Source: Rhizobium leucaenae USDA 9039 (GTDB lineage: Bacteria > Pseudomonadota > Alphaproteobacteria > Rhizobiales > Rhizobiaceae). From it: a DNA stretch of 64,000 nt. The stretch lies in contig NZ_AUFB01000021.1 in assembly GCF_000426285.1 (NCBI RefSeq), positions 1 to 64,000 of the forward strand. The letters are read 5' to 3'. Of the stretch, positions 33,678 to 42,536 are shown piece after piece. The notes below the pieces were generated by a model. The model worked only from the letters and a program-made list of their open reading frames with translations. It had not been told where the DNA came from and did no database searches. Every line of letters starts with the position of its first letter. Position 1 is the first letter of the stretch. The translations under genes and the position numbers were made by a program.

Positions 33678-34205
33678 ATGCTCGTTCGCGTTCTTGTTTT
33701 TGCCGGTATTATCGCCGCCGCGGCTACACAGGTCCCGGCGTTGCTGGGCACGCAAACGGCAAGCAGCGAAAGCTCGACGCCCGTAGTCAAGGTTGCGGTG
33801 CCGCCGCAGCCAGCCGCGGCGCCGGTGACTGCATATGGAAGCGTGTTGTTACCAGCGGGCGCGGGCGGTCACTACGAGGGCGACTTCAAGGTCAATGGCC
33901 GGCCGGTTCATGGCATGATCGATACGGGCGCGACCTATGTAGCGATCAATGAGAGTACAGCGCGCCGTCTCGGCATCAGCGGCAACGATCTCGATTATCG
34001 CTACACCACGCAGACAGCCAACGGCCCATCCAAAGTGGCTCTCGTCAAGCTCGATCGTCTTGAGATCGGCACGATCAAGGTCCGCGATGTCGACGCCGTG
34101 GTTGCAAAAGACGGCGCATTGAGCACGACGTTGATCGGCATGAGCTTCCTGAAAAAGCTCAATTCCTACAGTGCCGAAAACGGCTCACTGCGTTTGACGC
34201 AATAA
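33678..34205 (+). CDS. Retropepsin-like aspartic protease, clan AA (TIGR02281 type)
   Basis: 175 residues with an N-terminal signal or membrane anchor (MLVRVLVFAGIIAAAATQVPALLG) and a periplasmic retropepsin-like domain from residue 55. The active-site motif is GMIDTGATYVAIN, and the second half has GMSFLKKLNSYSAENGSLRLTQ, the usual end of this family. As in retroviral proteases, one DTG per chain suggests action as a dimer. Natural substrates are poorly known. It sits between upp (+) and deoA (-), converging with deoA with only 7 bp between stops; a link to nucleoside metabolism is not implied. Confidence 0.87.
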   Translation: MLVRVLVFAGIIAAAATQVPALLGTQTASSESSTPVVKVAVPPQPAAAPVTAYGSVLLPAGAGGHYEGDFKVNGRPVHGMIDTGATYVAINESTARRLGISGNDLDYRYTTQTANGPSKVALVKLDRLEIGTIKVRDVDAVVAKDGALSTTLIGMSFLKKLNSYSAENGSLRLTQ

Positions 34206-34212
34206 TTGTCGG

Positions 34213-35520
34213 TTAAATCCGCGCAACGATCACCGGCGGCAGAACAGGTGCAGCGTCGCCGATCTCGTACTTTGCGCTGAGATCGGCCGCGGCCTTTTCA
34301 GCGCTTGCCTCTTCGGCGGCATGAACGGTTGCGATGCGATCGCCTTTGTTGACCTCTGTTCCGAGCGGCAGAATATCGCTGAAGCCGACGCGGTGGTCGA
34401 TCTTGTCCTGCGGATGACGGCGACCGCCGCCGAGATCGATGACGCTCATGCCGATGGCACGGGCATCGCAGGCCGCAAGCCAACCATCCGAAGACGCAAG
34501 AACAGGCTTCTGCACCGGAGCGGCGGTCAGATATTTGCCCGGGTGATCCAGCAGATCGGCAGGGCCGCCGAGGGCTTGGACCATGCGGGCGAAAAGCTCG
34601 GCCGCCTTGCCGGAGGAGAGCGCTGCGTGCGCTTTTGCCTCCGCCTCGAGCAATGTCTTTGCGATACCGGCCTGCGTCAGCATCTCGGCGGCGAAGGCCA
34701 GCACGACCGTTTCCAGCCGCGTGTTCACCTTGCCACCCCTCAGGAAATCCAGGCAATTGCGGAGTTCGACGACATTGCCGGCGGCGTCGGCCAGCGGCTG
34801 ATTCATGTCGGTGATCAAAGCCGAGGTCTTGACGCCAGCGCCATTCGCCACTTCGACCAGCGACCGAGCCAGCGTCTCGGCCTCCTCCAGAGAGGTCATG
34901 AAGGCGCCGTTGCCGATCTTGACGTCCAGCACCAGCGTCTCAAGGCCAGCGGCCAGCTTTTTCGATAGGATCGAAGCAGTGATCAGCGGCACGGAATCGA
35001 CCGTGGATGTGACGTCGCGCACGGCATAAAGCTTGCCGTCGGCGGGCGCTAAGGTCCCGGTCTGGCCGATAATGGCGCAGCCCACCTCGTCCACGACCTT
35101 GCGGAAATGGCTCGCATGCGGGGTGATGCCATAGCCAGGGATTGATTCCAGCTTATCCAGCGTGCCGCCGGTGTGGCCGAGGCCGCGGCCGGAAATCATC
35201 GGCACGGAAAGACCGCAGGCAGCGGCGATTGGCGCCAACATCAGCGAGACGTTATCACCGATGCCGCCGGTCGAGTGCTTATCGGCGATCGGTCTATCGA
35301 TGCCCGACCAGGAGAGCATCTCGCCGGAGCGGGCCATGGCCAGCGTCAGCGCTACGGTTTCCTCACGCGTCATGCCGCTGTACCAGACGGCCATGGCGAA
35401 GGCGCCGATCTGGCTTTCGGCCAGCTCATCGCGAGCAAGGGCGGCGATGAAGGCGTCGATATCGGTGACGTGAAGCGTGCCGCCGTCCCGCTTTCGCCGG
35501 ATGATCTCTTGCGGAATCAT
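34213..35520 (-). CDS. deoA: Thymidine phosphorylase
   Basis: 435 residues, typical of bacterial DeoA. It phosphorolyses thymidine or deoxyuridine to base plus deoxyribose-1-phosphate. The signature AMAVWYSGMTREETVALTLAM and the phosphate loop DKHSTGGIGDNVSLMLAP are present, as are the substrate Lys/Ser in MISGRGLGHTGGTLDKLESIPG. It is the last gene of the minus-strand operon, following deoC by 3 bp. The uracil product is handled by upp on the opposite strand. Confidence 0.95.
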   Translation of the reverse strand: MIPQEIIRRKRDGGTLHVTDIDAFIAALARDELAESQIGAFAMAVWYSGMTREETVALTLAMARSGEMLSWSGIDRPIADKHSTGGIGDNVSLMLAPIAAACGLSVPMISGRGLGHTGGTLDKLESIPGYGITPHASHFRKVVDEVGCAIIGQTGTLAPADGKLYAVRDVTSTVDSVPLITASILSKKLAAGLETLVLDVKIGNGAFMTSLEEAETLARSLVEVANGAGVKTSALITDMNQPLADAAGNVVELRNCLDFLRGGKVNTRLETVVLAFAAEMLTQAGIAKTLLEAEAKAHAALSSGKAAELFARMVQALGGPADLLDHPGKYLTAAPVQKPVLASSDGWLAACDARAIGMSVIDLGGGRRHPQDKIDHRVGFSDILPLGTEVNKGDRIATVHAAEEASAEKAAADLSAKYEIGDAAPVLPPVIVARI

Positions 35521-35523
35521 CGC

Positions 35524-36297
35524 TCAGTAGCCGGAGGCCGCCGCGGTGGATTGCCCGCCGCCGAGCACGTTGAGGATATCGTCCAGCAAGCTCGATGCGC
35601 CGAAACGGAACGTCGAGGGCATCGCCCAATCCGGCGCCATGATGGTTTCGGCAAGGCTCAGATAAAGAGCCGCATCGGCAACGGAGCTGATGCCGCCGGC
35701 CGGCTTGAAACCAACCTTGCGGCCGCTCTGGCGGATCGCCCGCAACATGATGTCGGCCGCTTCCAGCGTCGCGTTGACGGCGACCTTGCCGGTGGAGGTC
35801 TTGATGAAATCGGAGCCGGCCTCTATTGCCAGTTCCGAAGCACGCCGGATCAGCGCCACGTCCTTGAGTTCACCGGTTTCGAGAATGGTCTTCAGCAACA
35901 CCGGCCCGGTGCATTCGGCCCTGACGGCGGCGACCATGTCGGTGACGGCCTGCTCGTTGCCGGCCAGCAGTGCGCGATAGGGAATAACGAGATCGATCTC
36001 ATCGGCGCCGTCGGCGATCGCCTCGCGCGCTTCGGCGGCGACGTCGGCCACTTCCATGTCGCCGGCCGGGAAGTTCACGACGGTCGCGATCCTTACCGCA
36101 TGGTCGGTTCCGAGAATGCCGCGGGCTTGGGCGACGAAACGCGGCCAGATGCAGATGGCGGCGGTGTTGCCATAGGGCGATTGGGCGCGCGCGCAGAGCG
36201 TCTCGATCTGGGCCGGTGTGCAGTCATCCTTAAGATTGGTGAGATCGAGAAGGGAAAGCGCAACGGCCGCCGTTTCTCTGAGGGAATGGCTCGTCAT
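35524..36297 (-). CDS. deoC: Deoxyribose-phosphate aldolase
   Basis: 257 residues, class I aldolase. It splits deoxyribose-5-phosphate to acetaldehyde and glyceraldehyde-3-phosphate. The Schiff-base Lys is in DFIKTSTGKV and the second Lys in VGFKPAGGIS. The early block LLDLTNLKDDCTPAQIETLCARA is also standard. Its ATG overlaps the punA stop by 4 bp (36294-36297), and deoA follows 3 bp after, so all three are tightly coupled. It provides the exit of deoxyribose carbon into central metabolism. Confidence 0.95.
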   Translation of the reverse strand: MTSHSLRETAAVALSLLDLTNLKDDCTPAQIETLCARAQSPYGNTAAICIWPRFVAQARGILGTDHAVRIATVVNFPAGDMEVADVAAEAREAIADGADEIDLVIPYRALLAGNEQAVTDMVAAVRAECTGPVLLKTILETGELKDVALIRRASELAIEAGSDFIKTSTGKVAVNATLEAADIMLRAIRQSGRKVGFKPAGGISSVADAALYLSLAETIMAPDWAMPSTFRFGASSLLDDILNVLGGGQSTAAASGY

Positions 36298-37100
36298 TGT
36301 TCGTTTCCTCCGTCCGCAATCATTTCTTTCAGAATGGCGGCAAGGCGAGCGCCGCCGACCGGGGCCATGTCCTTCGTCTCTTCATGCGAGAGCTCGGCGC
36401 CGGTCATGCCAGCCCCATAATTAGTAATGACGGAGGCCGCTGCAACCCTCAGGTCGAAAAGACGCGCAAGAATAACTTCCGGCACCGTCGACATGCCGAC
36501 GGCATCGGCGCCCAGAATGCGCGCCATGCGGATTTCCGCCGGAGTTTCGAAGCTCGGGCCGGAGAACCACATATAGACGCCGTGCGACAGCTTGATCTCG
36601 GCCTTTTCCGCCGCCTTGCGCATGCGCATGATCAGATCGGTGTCATAGGCACTGGTCAGGCCGACGAAACGCCTGTCGCTTTCCTCGCCGATCAGCGGGT
36701 TCATGCCGGAATAATTTATGTGATCGGTGATCTGCATCACCGATCCCGGCGGCATTTCCTCGCGCAGCGACCCGGCCGAATTGGTGAGGATCAGCGTCTC
36801 CACGCCGAGAGCCTTCAGCGTCTCGATTGGCACGCGCATGGAGTTGGCGTCGCCCTTTTCATAATAATGCACCCGGCCGGACAGCATGATGACCGGCACG
36901 TTGCCGAGGTGACCGGCGACCAGAGTGCCGGCATGGCCGGAGACGGCACTGACGGGAAAATCGGGAAGATCGGCATAGGGCATGCGCACGGCGTCCCTCA
37001 CCTGATCGACGAGCGAGCCAAGGCCGGAGCCGAGGATGATGGCGTAGCGCGGCTGAAGATCACCGAGCTTTGCGGCCAAGAGGTCGGCGGCGGCGGTCAT
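36294..37100 (-). CDS. punA: Purine-nucleoside phosphorylase
   Basis: 268 residues from ATG 37100, which overlaps the cdd stop (ATGA). A longer frame extends into cdd but has no family match there. High-molecular-mass/trimeric PNP type: phosphate site AIILGSGLGSLVDQV, then AVSGHAGTLVAGHLG and MLSGRVHYYEKGD; base-site Glu/Asn in YMWFSGPSFETPAEIRMARILGADAVGMSTVPE; and VITNYGAGM. It cleaves inosine, guanosine and deoxy forms. It lies between cdd and deoC. S-methyl-5'-thioadenosine phosphorylase is a relative, but the motifs favour PNP. Confidence 0.93.
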   Translation of the reverse strand: MTAAADLLAAKLGDLQPRYAIILGSGLGSLVDQVRDAVRMPYADLPDFPVSAVSGHAGTLVAGHLGNVPVIMLSGRVHYYEKGDANSMRVPIETLKALGVETLILTNSAGSLREEMPPGSVMQITDHINYSGMNPLIGEESDRRFVGLTSAYDTDLIMRMRKAAEKAEIKLSHGVYMWFSGPSFETPAEIRMARILGADAVGMSTVPEVILARLFDLRVAAASVITNYGAGMTGAELSHEETKDMAPVGGARLAAILKEMIADGGNEQ

Positions 37101-37489
37101 CCGAGTATCTCGGTTTCGAAGCTGAAGGGCAGCATCTCGTCCATCGTCATGGTCTTCTTCACCCCTGTTTCGTCGCAGAGATAGATGCGCGTTTCCTTGC
37201 TGGCGAACTCGGCGATCTTCTGCCGGCACCCGCCGCAGGGCGGGCAGAGCGGCAGCTTTTCGGCGATGACGGCCATTTCGACGATCTTCTTGGCGCCGCC
37301 CATGATCATATGGCTGATCGCGGTCGGCTCGGCGCACCAGCCCTGCGGGAAGGACAGGTTCTCGATATTGGCACCGGCGTAGATCTTGCCGTCCTCGGCG
37401 CGGATTGCCGCGCCGACAGGAAATTTCGAATAGGGGGCATGGGCAAAGGCCATCGCTCCGCGGGCGGCCTCGAACAGATCATGCGACAT
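37097..37489 (-). CDS. cdd: Cytidine deaminase
   Basis: 130 residues, the small homotetrameric type. Zinc and catalytic residues: Cys and Glu in GWCAEPTAISHM, and the CxxC in PCGGCRQKIAEF. The Arg that usually follows CAE in this family (CAERTA) is Pro here, a small oddity that does not remove the catalytic Glu. It deaminates cytidine and deoxycytidine to uridine forms that DeoA and Upp can use. It is placed 4 bp upstream of the overlapping punA start and 3 bp after the permease gene. Confidence 0.94.
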   Translation of the reverse strand: MSHDLFEAARGAMAFAHAPYSKFPVGAAIRAEDGKIYAGANIENLSFPQGWCAEPTAISHMIMGGAKKIVEMAVIAEKLPLCPPCGGCRQKIAEFASKETRIYLCDETGVKKTMTMDEMLPFSFETEILG

Positions 37490-37492
37490 GGA

Positions 37493-38464
37493 TCAGCGCT
37501 CCTTGGTGTAGGGCACGCCGCCCGCCTTTGGCGGTTTGGCGACGCCGATGAAGCCTGCGAGCAGGATGCAGGTCAGGATATAGGGCAGCGCCTGGAAAAT
37601 CTGCACCGGCACTTCACCGATGCCAGGCACCGCTTTGCCCTGCATGAAATTGGCGAAAGCATCGAGGAAGCCGAAGAGCAGGCAGGTGAACATGACCGGC
37701 ACCGGCTTCCATTTGGCGAAGATCAGCGCGGCGAGCGCGATATAGCCCTTGCCCGCGGACATGTTGTTGATGAAGGCAGCCGATTGGGCGATGGCAAGAT
37801 AGGTGCCGGAGAAGCCGCAGAGAATGCCGGCGACGATCAACGACCGATAGCGCAGCCACTCGACGGAGATGCCGGCCGTATCGACAGCGCCCGGATTTTC
37901 GCCGACGGCGCGCAGGCGAAGGCCGAAACGGGTGCGATAGAGGATCCACCACGAAATCGGCACGGCGAGGAAGGCGAGATAGGTCAGGATATTGTTGCCG
38001 GAGATGACATTGGCATAGAGCGGCCCGATGAAGGGCACGTCATGAATGGCATTGGCGCCCGGCAGCGTGATCGAGGCGAAACGCGCCTCGGCCGGCAGCG
38101 TCGGCGTGCGCCCGCCCTGGCCGAACCAGGCCTGGCCGAGCACGATGGTCAAGCCGGCGGTCAAAAAGTTGATCGCGACCCCGGAGACGATCTGGTTGCC
38201 GCGATTGGTGATCGAGGCGAAGCCGTGCAGCAGGCCGAAGGCCACCGATATGACGATGCCGGCGCCGAGCCCGGCCCAGGCCGAACCGGAGACGGAGGCG
38301 ACGCAGGCGGCGGCGAAGGCGGAGGCCAGCATCTTGCCTTCGAGCCCGATGTCGAAAATGCCGGCGCGCTCGGAAAACAGGCCGGCAAGGGCTGTGAAGA
38401 TCAGCGGAATCGACAGGCGGATGGTCGAGCCAAGTATGCTGATGAGGAGCTCATAATATTCCAT
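37493..38464 (-). CDS. Nucleoside ABC transporter permease (BmpF/NupC-type)
   Basis: About 323 residues from ATG 38464, with GAGGA upstream. About eight to nine transmembrane helices of the BPD_transp_2 (branched-chain/ribose) family: RLSIPLIFTALAGLFSERAGIFDIGLEGKMLASAFAA is the N-terminal signature, and TRFGLRLRAVGENPGAVDTAGISVEWLRYRSLIVAG is the cytoplasmic loop. With the permease at 38475 and the ATPase at 39586 it forms an importer like the guanosine or purine-nucleoside systems of other bacteria. The neighbouring salvage enzymes support nucleosides as substrate. Confidence 0.92.
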   Translation of the reverse strand: MEYYELLISILGSTIRLSIPLIFTALAGLFSERAGIFDIGLEGKMLASAFAAACVASVSGSAWAGLGAGIVISVAFGLLHGFASITNRGNQIVSGVAINFLTAGLTIVLGQAWFGQGGRTPTLPAEARFASITLPGANAIHDVPFIGPLYANVISGNNILTYLAFLAVPISWWILYRTRFGLRLRAVGENPGAVDTAGISVEWLRYRSLIVAGILCGFSGTYLAIAQSAAFINNMSAGKGYIALAALIFAKWKPVPVMFTCLLFGFLDAFANFMQGKAVPGIGEVPVQIFQALPYILTCILLAGFIGVAKPPKAGGVPYTKER

Positions 38465-38474
38465 CGTCCGATCC

Positions 38475-39578
38475 TCACGTCCTGGCGAATTTTTGATAAG
38501 TACGCACCAGCACGGGCCGGAACATATATTCGAGGGCGCCGGCAAACAGGATGACCAGACCCTGGATGACCACGATCATGTCGCGCGTGATGTTGGGCAT
38601 GTCGAAGGAAAGCGCATCACCGCCCTGGTAGAGAATGCCGAACAGGATCGCCGCCAGGATGATGCCGACCGGGTGGTTACGGCCCATCAGCGATACAGCG
38701 ATGCCGACGAAGCCGGCGCCGAGCACGAACTCGACCTGCAGGCGGGCCGAAGCGCCCATCACCGGATTGAGCGCCATCATGCCGGCCAGACCGCCCGAGA
38801 GCAGCATGGCGATAATGACCGTGCGGGCGTAGGGAATACCGGCATAGACGGCAGCCGTCGGACTGAGGCCGAGCGTGCGCATTTCATAGCCGAGCTTGGT
38901 GCGCCAGACGAGCACCCAGACGAGGAAGCACATGACCAGCGCGATCAGGAAGGAGACGTTGAGGGGCGCCGCGCCGATCGTCGAACCGAAGATGCCCATC
39001 AGCCAGTCCAGCTTCGGAAGCTGGCCGCCGGCGAGGAAGGTGCGGGTTTCCGGCGCCATCTTGCCAGGCACGATCAGCACATGCACCAGGATGAAATTCA
39101 TCATCGCAGAGGCGATGAAGTTGAACATGATGGTGGTGATGACCACATGGCTGCCGCGTTTGGCTTGCAGCCAGGCGGGGATAAGAGCCCAGAGCGCACC
39201 GAAAATGGCCGCACCGATGACCGCGAAAGGCATCGTCACGTACCAGGGCACATATTTGTCGAGCGTCAGCGCCACAAGCGCGCAGCCGAGACCGCCGACA
39301 TAGGCCTGACCTTCCGAGCCGATGTTGAACAGGCCGGCATGGATGGCGACGGCCACCGACAGGCCGGTGAAAATGAAACTCGTGGCATAGAACAGCGTGA
39401 AGCCGATGCCCTCACCGCTGCCCAGCGCGCCCTGCAGGAGCAGGTTCAGCGCATCCAGCGGGCTTTCGCCGATGAACCAGACGACGAGGCCGGAAATCAG
39501 GAAGGCAATAATGAGGTTGATGACCGGGATCAGGCCGTAATTGATCCAATTGGGAAGCGAAACGGAAGCAGTGCTCAT
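38475..39578 (-). CDS. Nucleoside ABC transporter permease (BmpE/NupB-type)
   Basis: About 367 residues from ATG 39578; an upstream TTG is less likely. Multi-spanning BPD_transp_2 permease; TSFIFTGLSVAVAIHAGLFNIGSEGQAYVGGLGCAL and WRTKLGYEMRTLGLSPTAAVYAGIPYARTVIIAMLLSGGLAGM are the family blocks. It is the longer partner in the usual two-permease nucleoside importer. It follows the ATPase stop by 7 bp and precedes the second permease by 10 bp. Confidence 0.92.
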   Translation of the reverse strand: MSTASVSLPNWINYGLIPVINLIIAFLISGLVVWFIGESPLDALNLLLQGALGSGEGIGFTLFYATSFIFTGLSVAVAIHAGLFNIGSEGQAYVGGLGCALVALTLDKYVPWYVTMPFAVIGAAIFGALWALIPAWLQAKRGSHVVITTIMFNFIASAMMNFILVHVLIVPGKMAPETRTFLAGGQLPKLDWLMGIFGSTIGAAPLNVSFLIALVMCFLVWVLVWRTKLGYEMRTLGLSPTAAVYAGIPYARTVIIAMLLSGGLAGMMALNPVMGASARLQVEFVLGAGFVGIAVSLMGRNHPVGIILAAILFGILYQGGDALSFDMPNITRDMIVVIQGLVILFAGALEYMFRPVLVRTYQKFART

Positions 39579-39585
39579 CAAGGCC

Positions 39586-41097
39586 TCATGCGGCAATGCC
39601 GGCCATCATAAGGCCGAGTGTCTGTTCACCGGCGTCAGCCGTTTTCTCGCCGACGATGTGGCCGGCGAACATGACGAGGATCCGATCCGAAAGCGCGCGG
39701 ATTTCATCCAGCTCCACCGACACCAGCAGGATCGCCTTGCCGGCGTCGCGCATCTCGATAATGCGGCGATGGATGAATTCGATGGCACCGATATCGACGC
39801 CGCGTGTCGGCTGGCCGATCAGCAGCGCCCTCGGATCGCGCTCGATCTCGCGGGCGACGACGATCTTCTGCTGGTTGCCGCCGGAAAAATTGGCTGTTTT
39901 CAGCCGCGCGTTCGGTGGGCGGATGTCGTATTTCTCGATCTTCTCCAGCGCATCCCTGCGCATGGCGTCGAGATCGAGCATGCCGCCGCGCCCATATTTG
40001 GTGTCGCGGTGATAGCCGAGCATGGAATTCTCATATTCCTCAAACTTGAGGACGAGACCCATGTGATGGCGGTCTTCCGGGATATGGGCGAGGCCGAGTT
40101 CACGCAAAACGGCCGGGTCGGCGGTGCCGATCGGCTCGCCATGCAGATAGATTTCGCCCGAGGCCGGCTTGCGGATGCCGGCGATCGCCTCCAACAGTTC
40201 CGACTGACCATTGCCGGCGACACCGGCGATGCCGACGATCTCGCCGGCACGGACCTCGAAGGAAACATTGTCGACCATGGTCACGCCACGGCCGTCCTTG
40301 ACGGTCAGGTTGCGGACTGAAAGTACAACCTCGCCCGGATGGGCAGACCCTTTTTCGACGCGGAGCAATACGCGGCGGCCGACCATCAGCTCGGCGAGCT
40401 CTTCGACGGTGGTTTCCGCCGTCTTGCGGGTGGCAACCATTTCGCCGCGGCGCATGACCGACACCGTATCGGTAATGGCCATGATTTCGCGCAGCTTATG
40501 GGTAATGAGAATGATGGTCTTTCCCTGGTCGCGCAATACGCGGAGAATCCGGAACAGATTGTCGGCTTCGGCTGGCGTCAAAACGCCGGTCGGCTCGTCC
40601 AGAATGAGGATCTCGGCGCCGCGATACATGGCCTTCAGGATCTCGACGCGCTGCTGCTGGCCGACGGGAAGCTCCTCGATCAAGGCGTCCGGATCGACGT
40701 CGAGGCCGTAATCGGTCTCCAGCCGCTTGAGTTCGGCGCGGGCAGCGGTGACGCCCTTGGCCAGCAGGGCACCGCCTTCGGCGCCGAGCATGACGTTCTC
40801 GAGCACGGTGAAATTGTCGACCAGCATGAAATGCTGGTGCACCATGCCGATGCCGGCGGCAATCGCCGTCTGGCTGTCGCGGATGGCGATAGGGTTGCCG
40901 TTGATGCGGATCTCGCCGCTATCGGCATGATAGAAGCCGTAGATGATCGACATCAGAGTCGATTTCCCGGCACCGTTCTCACCGATGATCCCGTGAATCG
41001 AACCCTTGGCAACGGTCAGGTTGATGTCTTTGTTGGCATGGACAGCACCGAACTTCTTGTCGATGCCCACGAGTTCGATGGCAGGCGTTTGGCTCAC
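39586..41097 (-). CDS. Nucleoside ABC transporter ATP-binding protein (double NBD)
   Basis: 503 residues with two nucleotide-binding domains, as in ribose-type importers. NBD1: Walker A IIGENGAGKST, signature LPVGQQQRVEILKA and Walker B ILILDEPT. NBD2: degenerate loop GIAGVAGNGQSEL, signature FSGGNQQKIVVAREI and ALLIGQPTRGVDIG. The second P-loop lacks the catalytic Lys, and the usual Asp-Glu of its Walker B is replaced by Gly-Gln, as is common in this family, so NBD2 probably binds but does not hydrolyse ATP. It is separated from the BMP protein by a strong hairpin. Confidence 0.93.
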   Translation of the reverse strand: MSQTPAIELVGIDKKFGAVHANKDINLTVAKGSIHGIIGENGAGKSTLMSIIYGFYHADSGEIRINGNPIAIRDSQTAIAAGIGMVHQHFMLVDNFTVLENVMLGAEGGALLAKGVTAARAELKRLETDYGLDVDPDALIEELPVGQQQRVEILKAMYRGAEILILDEPTGVLTPAEADNLFRILRVLRDQGKTIILITHKLREIMAITDTVSVMRRGEMVATRKTAETTVEELAELMVGRRVLLRVEKGSAHPGEVVLSVRNLTVKDGRGVTMVDNVSFEVRAGEIVGIAGVAGNGQSELLEAIAGIRKPASGEIYLHGEPIGTADPAVLRELGLAHIPEDRHHMGLVLKFEEYENSMLGYHRDTKYGRGGMLDLDAMRRDALEKIEKYDIRPPNARLKTANFSGGNQQKIVVAREIERDPRALLIGQPTRGVDIGAIEFIHRRIIEMRDAGKAILLVSVELDEIRALSDRILVMFAGHIVGEKTADAGEQTLGLMMAGIAA

Positions 41098-41132
41098 TAC
41101 GCAGCTCCAGAAATCAGACTTCCGGATAAGAA

Positions 41133-41169
41133 AAGGGCGTATGACGTTTTGAATGCGTCATACGCCCTT
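41133..41169 (-). terminator. Intra-operon hairpin terminator between BMP protein and ATPase
   Basis: AAGGGCGTATGACG (41133-41146) pairs perfectly with CGTCATACGCCCTT (41156-41169) around a 9-base loop. On the minus strand it is followed by TTTTCTTA. It lies 8 bp past the binding-protein stop and 36 bp before the ATPase start, so it would attenuate transcription and keep the binding protein in excess over the transporter. Confidence 0.85.
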
Positions 41170-41177
41170 ATTTCATA

Positions 41178-42173
41178 TCAGCTCTTCGGGCAGGCGTTGT
41201 CGGTCGTGTAGTCGTGTACCTTGACCTTGCCGGCAATGATGTCGGCGGTCGCCTTGTCGACGGCGGCCTTCATTTCCGGTGTGACGAGCGGCTTGTTGTT
41301 GTCGTCCATGGCAGCGCCGACGCCCTCTTCCTTGAGGCCGAGTTCCTGCGTGCCGGCGGTGAACTTGCCGTTCTTCGCGTCGGTGAAAGCGTTATAGACG
41401 GCGAGGTCGACGCGCTTGACGACGGAGGTCAGGACCGAACCCGGATGCAGGTAGTTCTGGTTGCTATCGACGCCGACGGAAAGCTTCTTATTGTCGGCAG
41501 CCGTCTGCAGCACGCCGAGACCGGTGGCGCCGGCAGCCGCGTAGACCACGTCGGCACCCTGGTCGATCTGGTTCTTGGTGAGCTCGCCGCCGCGAACCGG
41601 GTCATTCCAGGCAGCACCGGTCGTGCCGGTCATGTTCTGGAAGACTTCGATCTTCGGATTGGCGGCGTGGGCGCCCTGCTCATAGCCACATTCGAACTTG
41701 CGGATCAGCGGAATGTCCATGCCGCCGACGAAGCCGATCTTGCCGGTCTTCGAAGCCATGGCAGCCATGACGCCGGCGAGGTAGGAACCTTCATTTTCCT
41801 TGAACTTGACGGAGCGAACGTTCGGCAGATCGAGGCTGTCGTCGATCAGAACGAATTCGGTCTTCGGATATTCGGCGGCAACCTTCTGCAGAGCGGACGT
41901 CCAGGCGAAGGAGACGGCGATGACCGGATTGAAGCCCTTGCTGGCGAAGTTGCGCAGCGCCTGTTCGCCCTGAGTGTCGCCGGTCGGCTCGAAGTCGCGA
42001 TAGGCGATGCCGGTTTCCTTCTTGAACCTTTCGGCGCCGTTGTAGGCCGCTTCGTTGAAGGACTTGTCGAACTTGCCGCCGGTGCCATAAACGATCGCCG
42101 GCTTGATGTCGGCCGCAAGCGCCGTTGCCGACATGGCAGCCAAGGCGAAAAGGGTCAAAAGGGATTTTTTCAT
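41178..42173 (-). CDS. BMP-family nucleoside-binding lipoprotein/periplasmic protein
   Basis: 331 residues. Signal peptide residues 1-21 (MKKSLLTLFALAAMSATALA-ADI); no lipobox Cys, so soluble periplasmic. BMP family signature: IVYGTGGKFDKSFNEAAYNGAERFKKETG, then FVGGMDIPLIRKFECGYEQGA and VGVDSNQNYLHPGSVLTSVVKRVD. Relatives bind purine or pyrimidine nucleosides; the location at the head of a salvage operon supports this. It starts the minus-strand operon and is followed by a terminator-like hairpin. Its leader (42174-42536) has no recognised riboswitch. Confidence 0.93.
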   Translation of the reverse strand: MKKSLLTLFALAAMSATALAADIKPAIVYGTGGKFDKSFNEAAYNGAERFKKETGIAYRDFEPTGDTQGEQALRNFASKGFNPVIAVSFAWTSALQKVAAEYPKTEFVLIDDSLDLPNVRSVKFKENEGSYLAGVMAAMASKTGKIGFVGGMDIPLIRKFECGYEQGAHAANPKIEVFQNMTGTTGAAWNDPVRGGELTKNQIDQGADVVYAAAGATGLGVLQTAADNKKLSVGVDSNQNYLHPGSVLTSVVKRVDLAVYNAFTDAKNGKFTAGTQELGLKEEGVGAAMDDNNKPLVTPEMKAAVDKATADIIAGKVKVHDYTTDNACPKS

Positions 42174-42536
42174 GAGTTGCAGCCCTATTGTTGCTATCTT
42201 GTTGGGTCCTCCCGCAAGTCCGTTGACCGGACATGTCTGCGGAACCGCCGACCTCCCCCGAGGTCAAGCTGGCGCGCATCCTTGCATGGCTGCAGGAAAA
42301 ATTCACGAGAAATTTTTCAGTTGGTAAAGATTTGTGGGAATTGCCAAAAACCCGCTCAAAGGAGCTGATTTTCGAACATTTTCGCCCTCAAACTGCAATT
42401 TTATTAGCCAAGCAACGGCCGACGATCGGGGTCGCAGGAACGGCGTCGAGCCCTACCACGCTTGCGATCCGTTGTCTTGATACCCTCGTGATCTATATCA
42501 GCGCGATTGCCCGAAACGCAGCCCGAAGTTCCCACA
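42174..42536. other. Leader region of the nucleoside operon
   Basis: About 360 bp between the BMP gene start and the stop of the NmrA-like gene. It should hold the operon promoter. I see no conserved purine-riboswitch core, no strong palindrome and no credible ORF; a 120-codon plus-strand frame here lacks any family feature or clear ribosome-binding site. Confidence 0.4.

Noticed and set aside
37070..38554. 494-codon plus-strand frame across cdd and a permease
   Set aside because: It covers conserved genes on the other strand and has low-complexity Asp/Gly/Arg composition.
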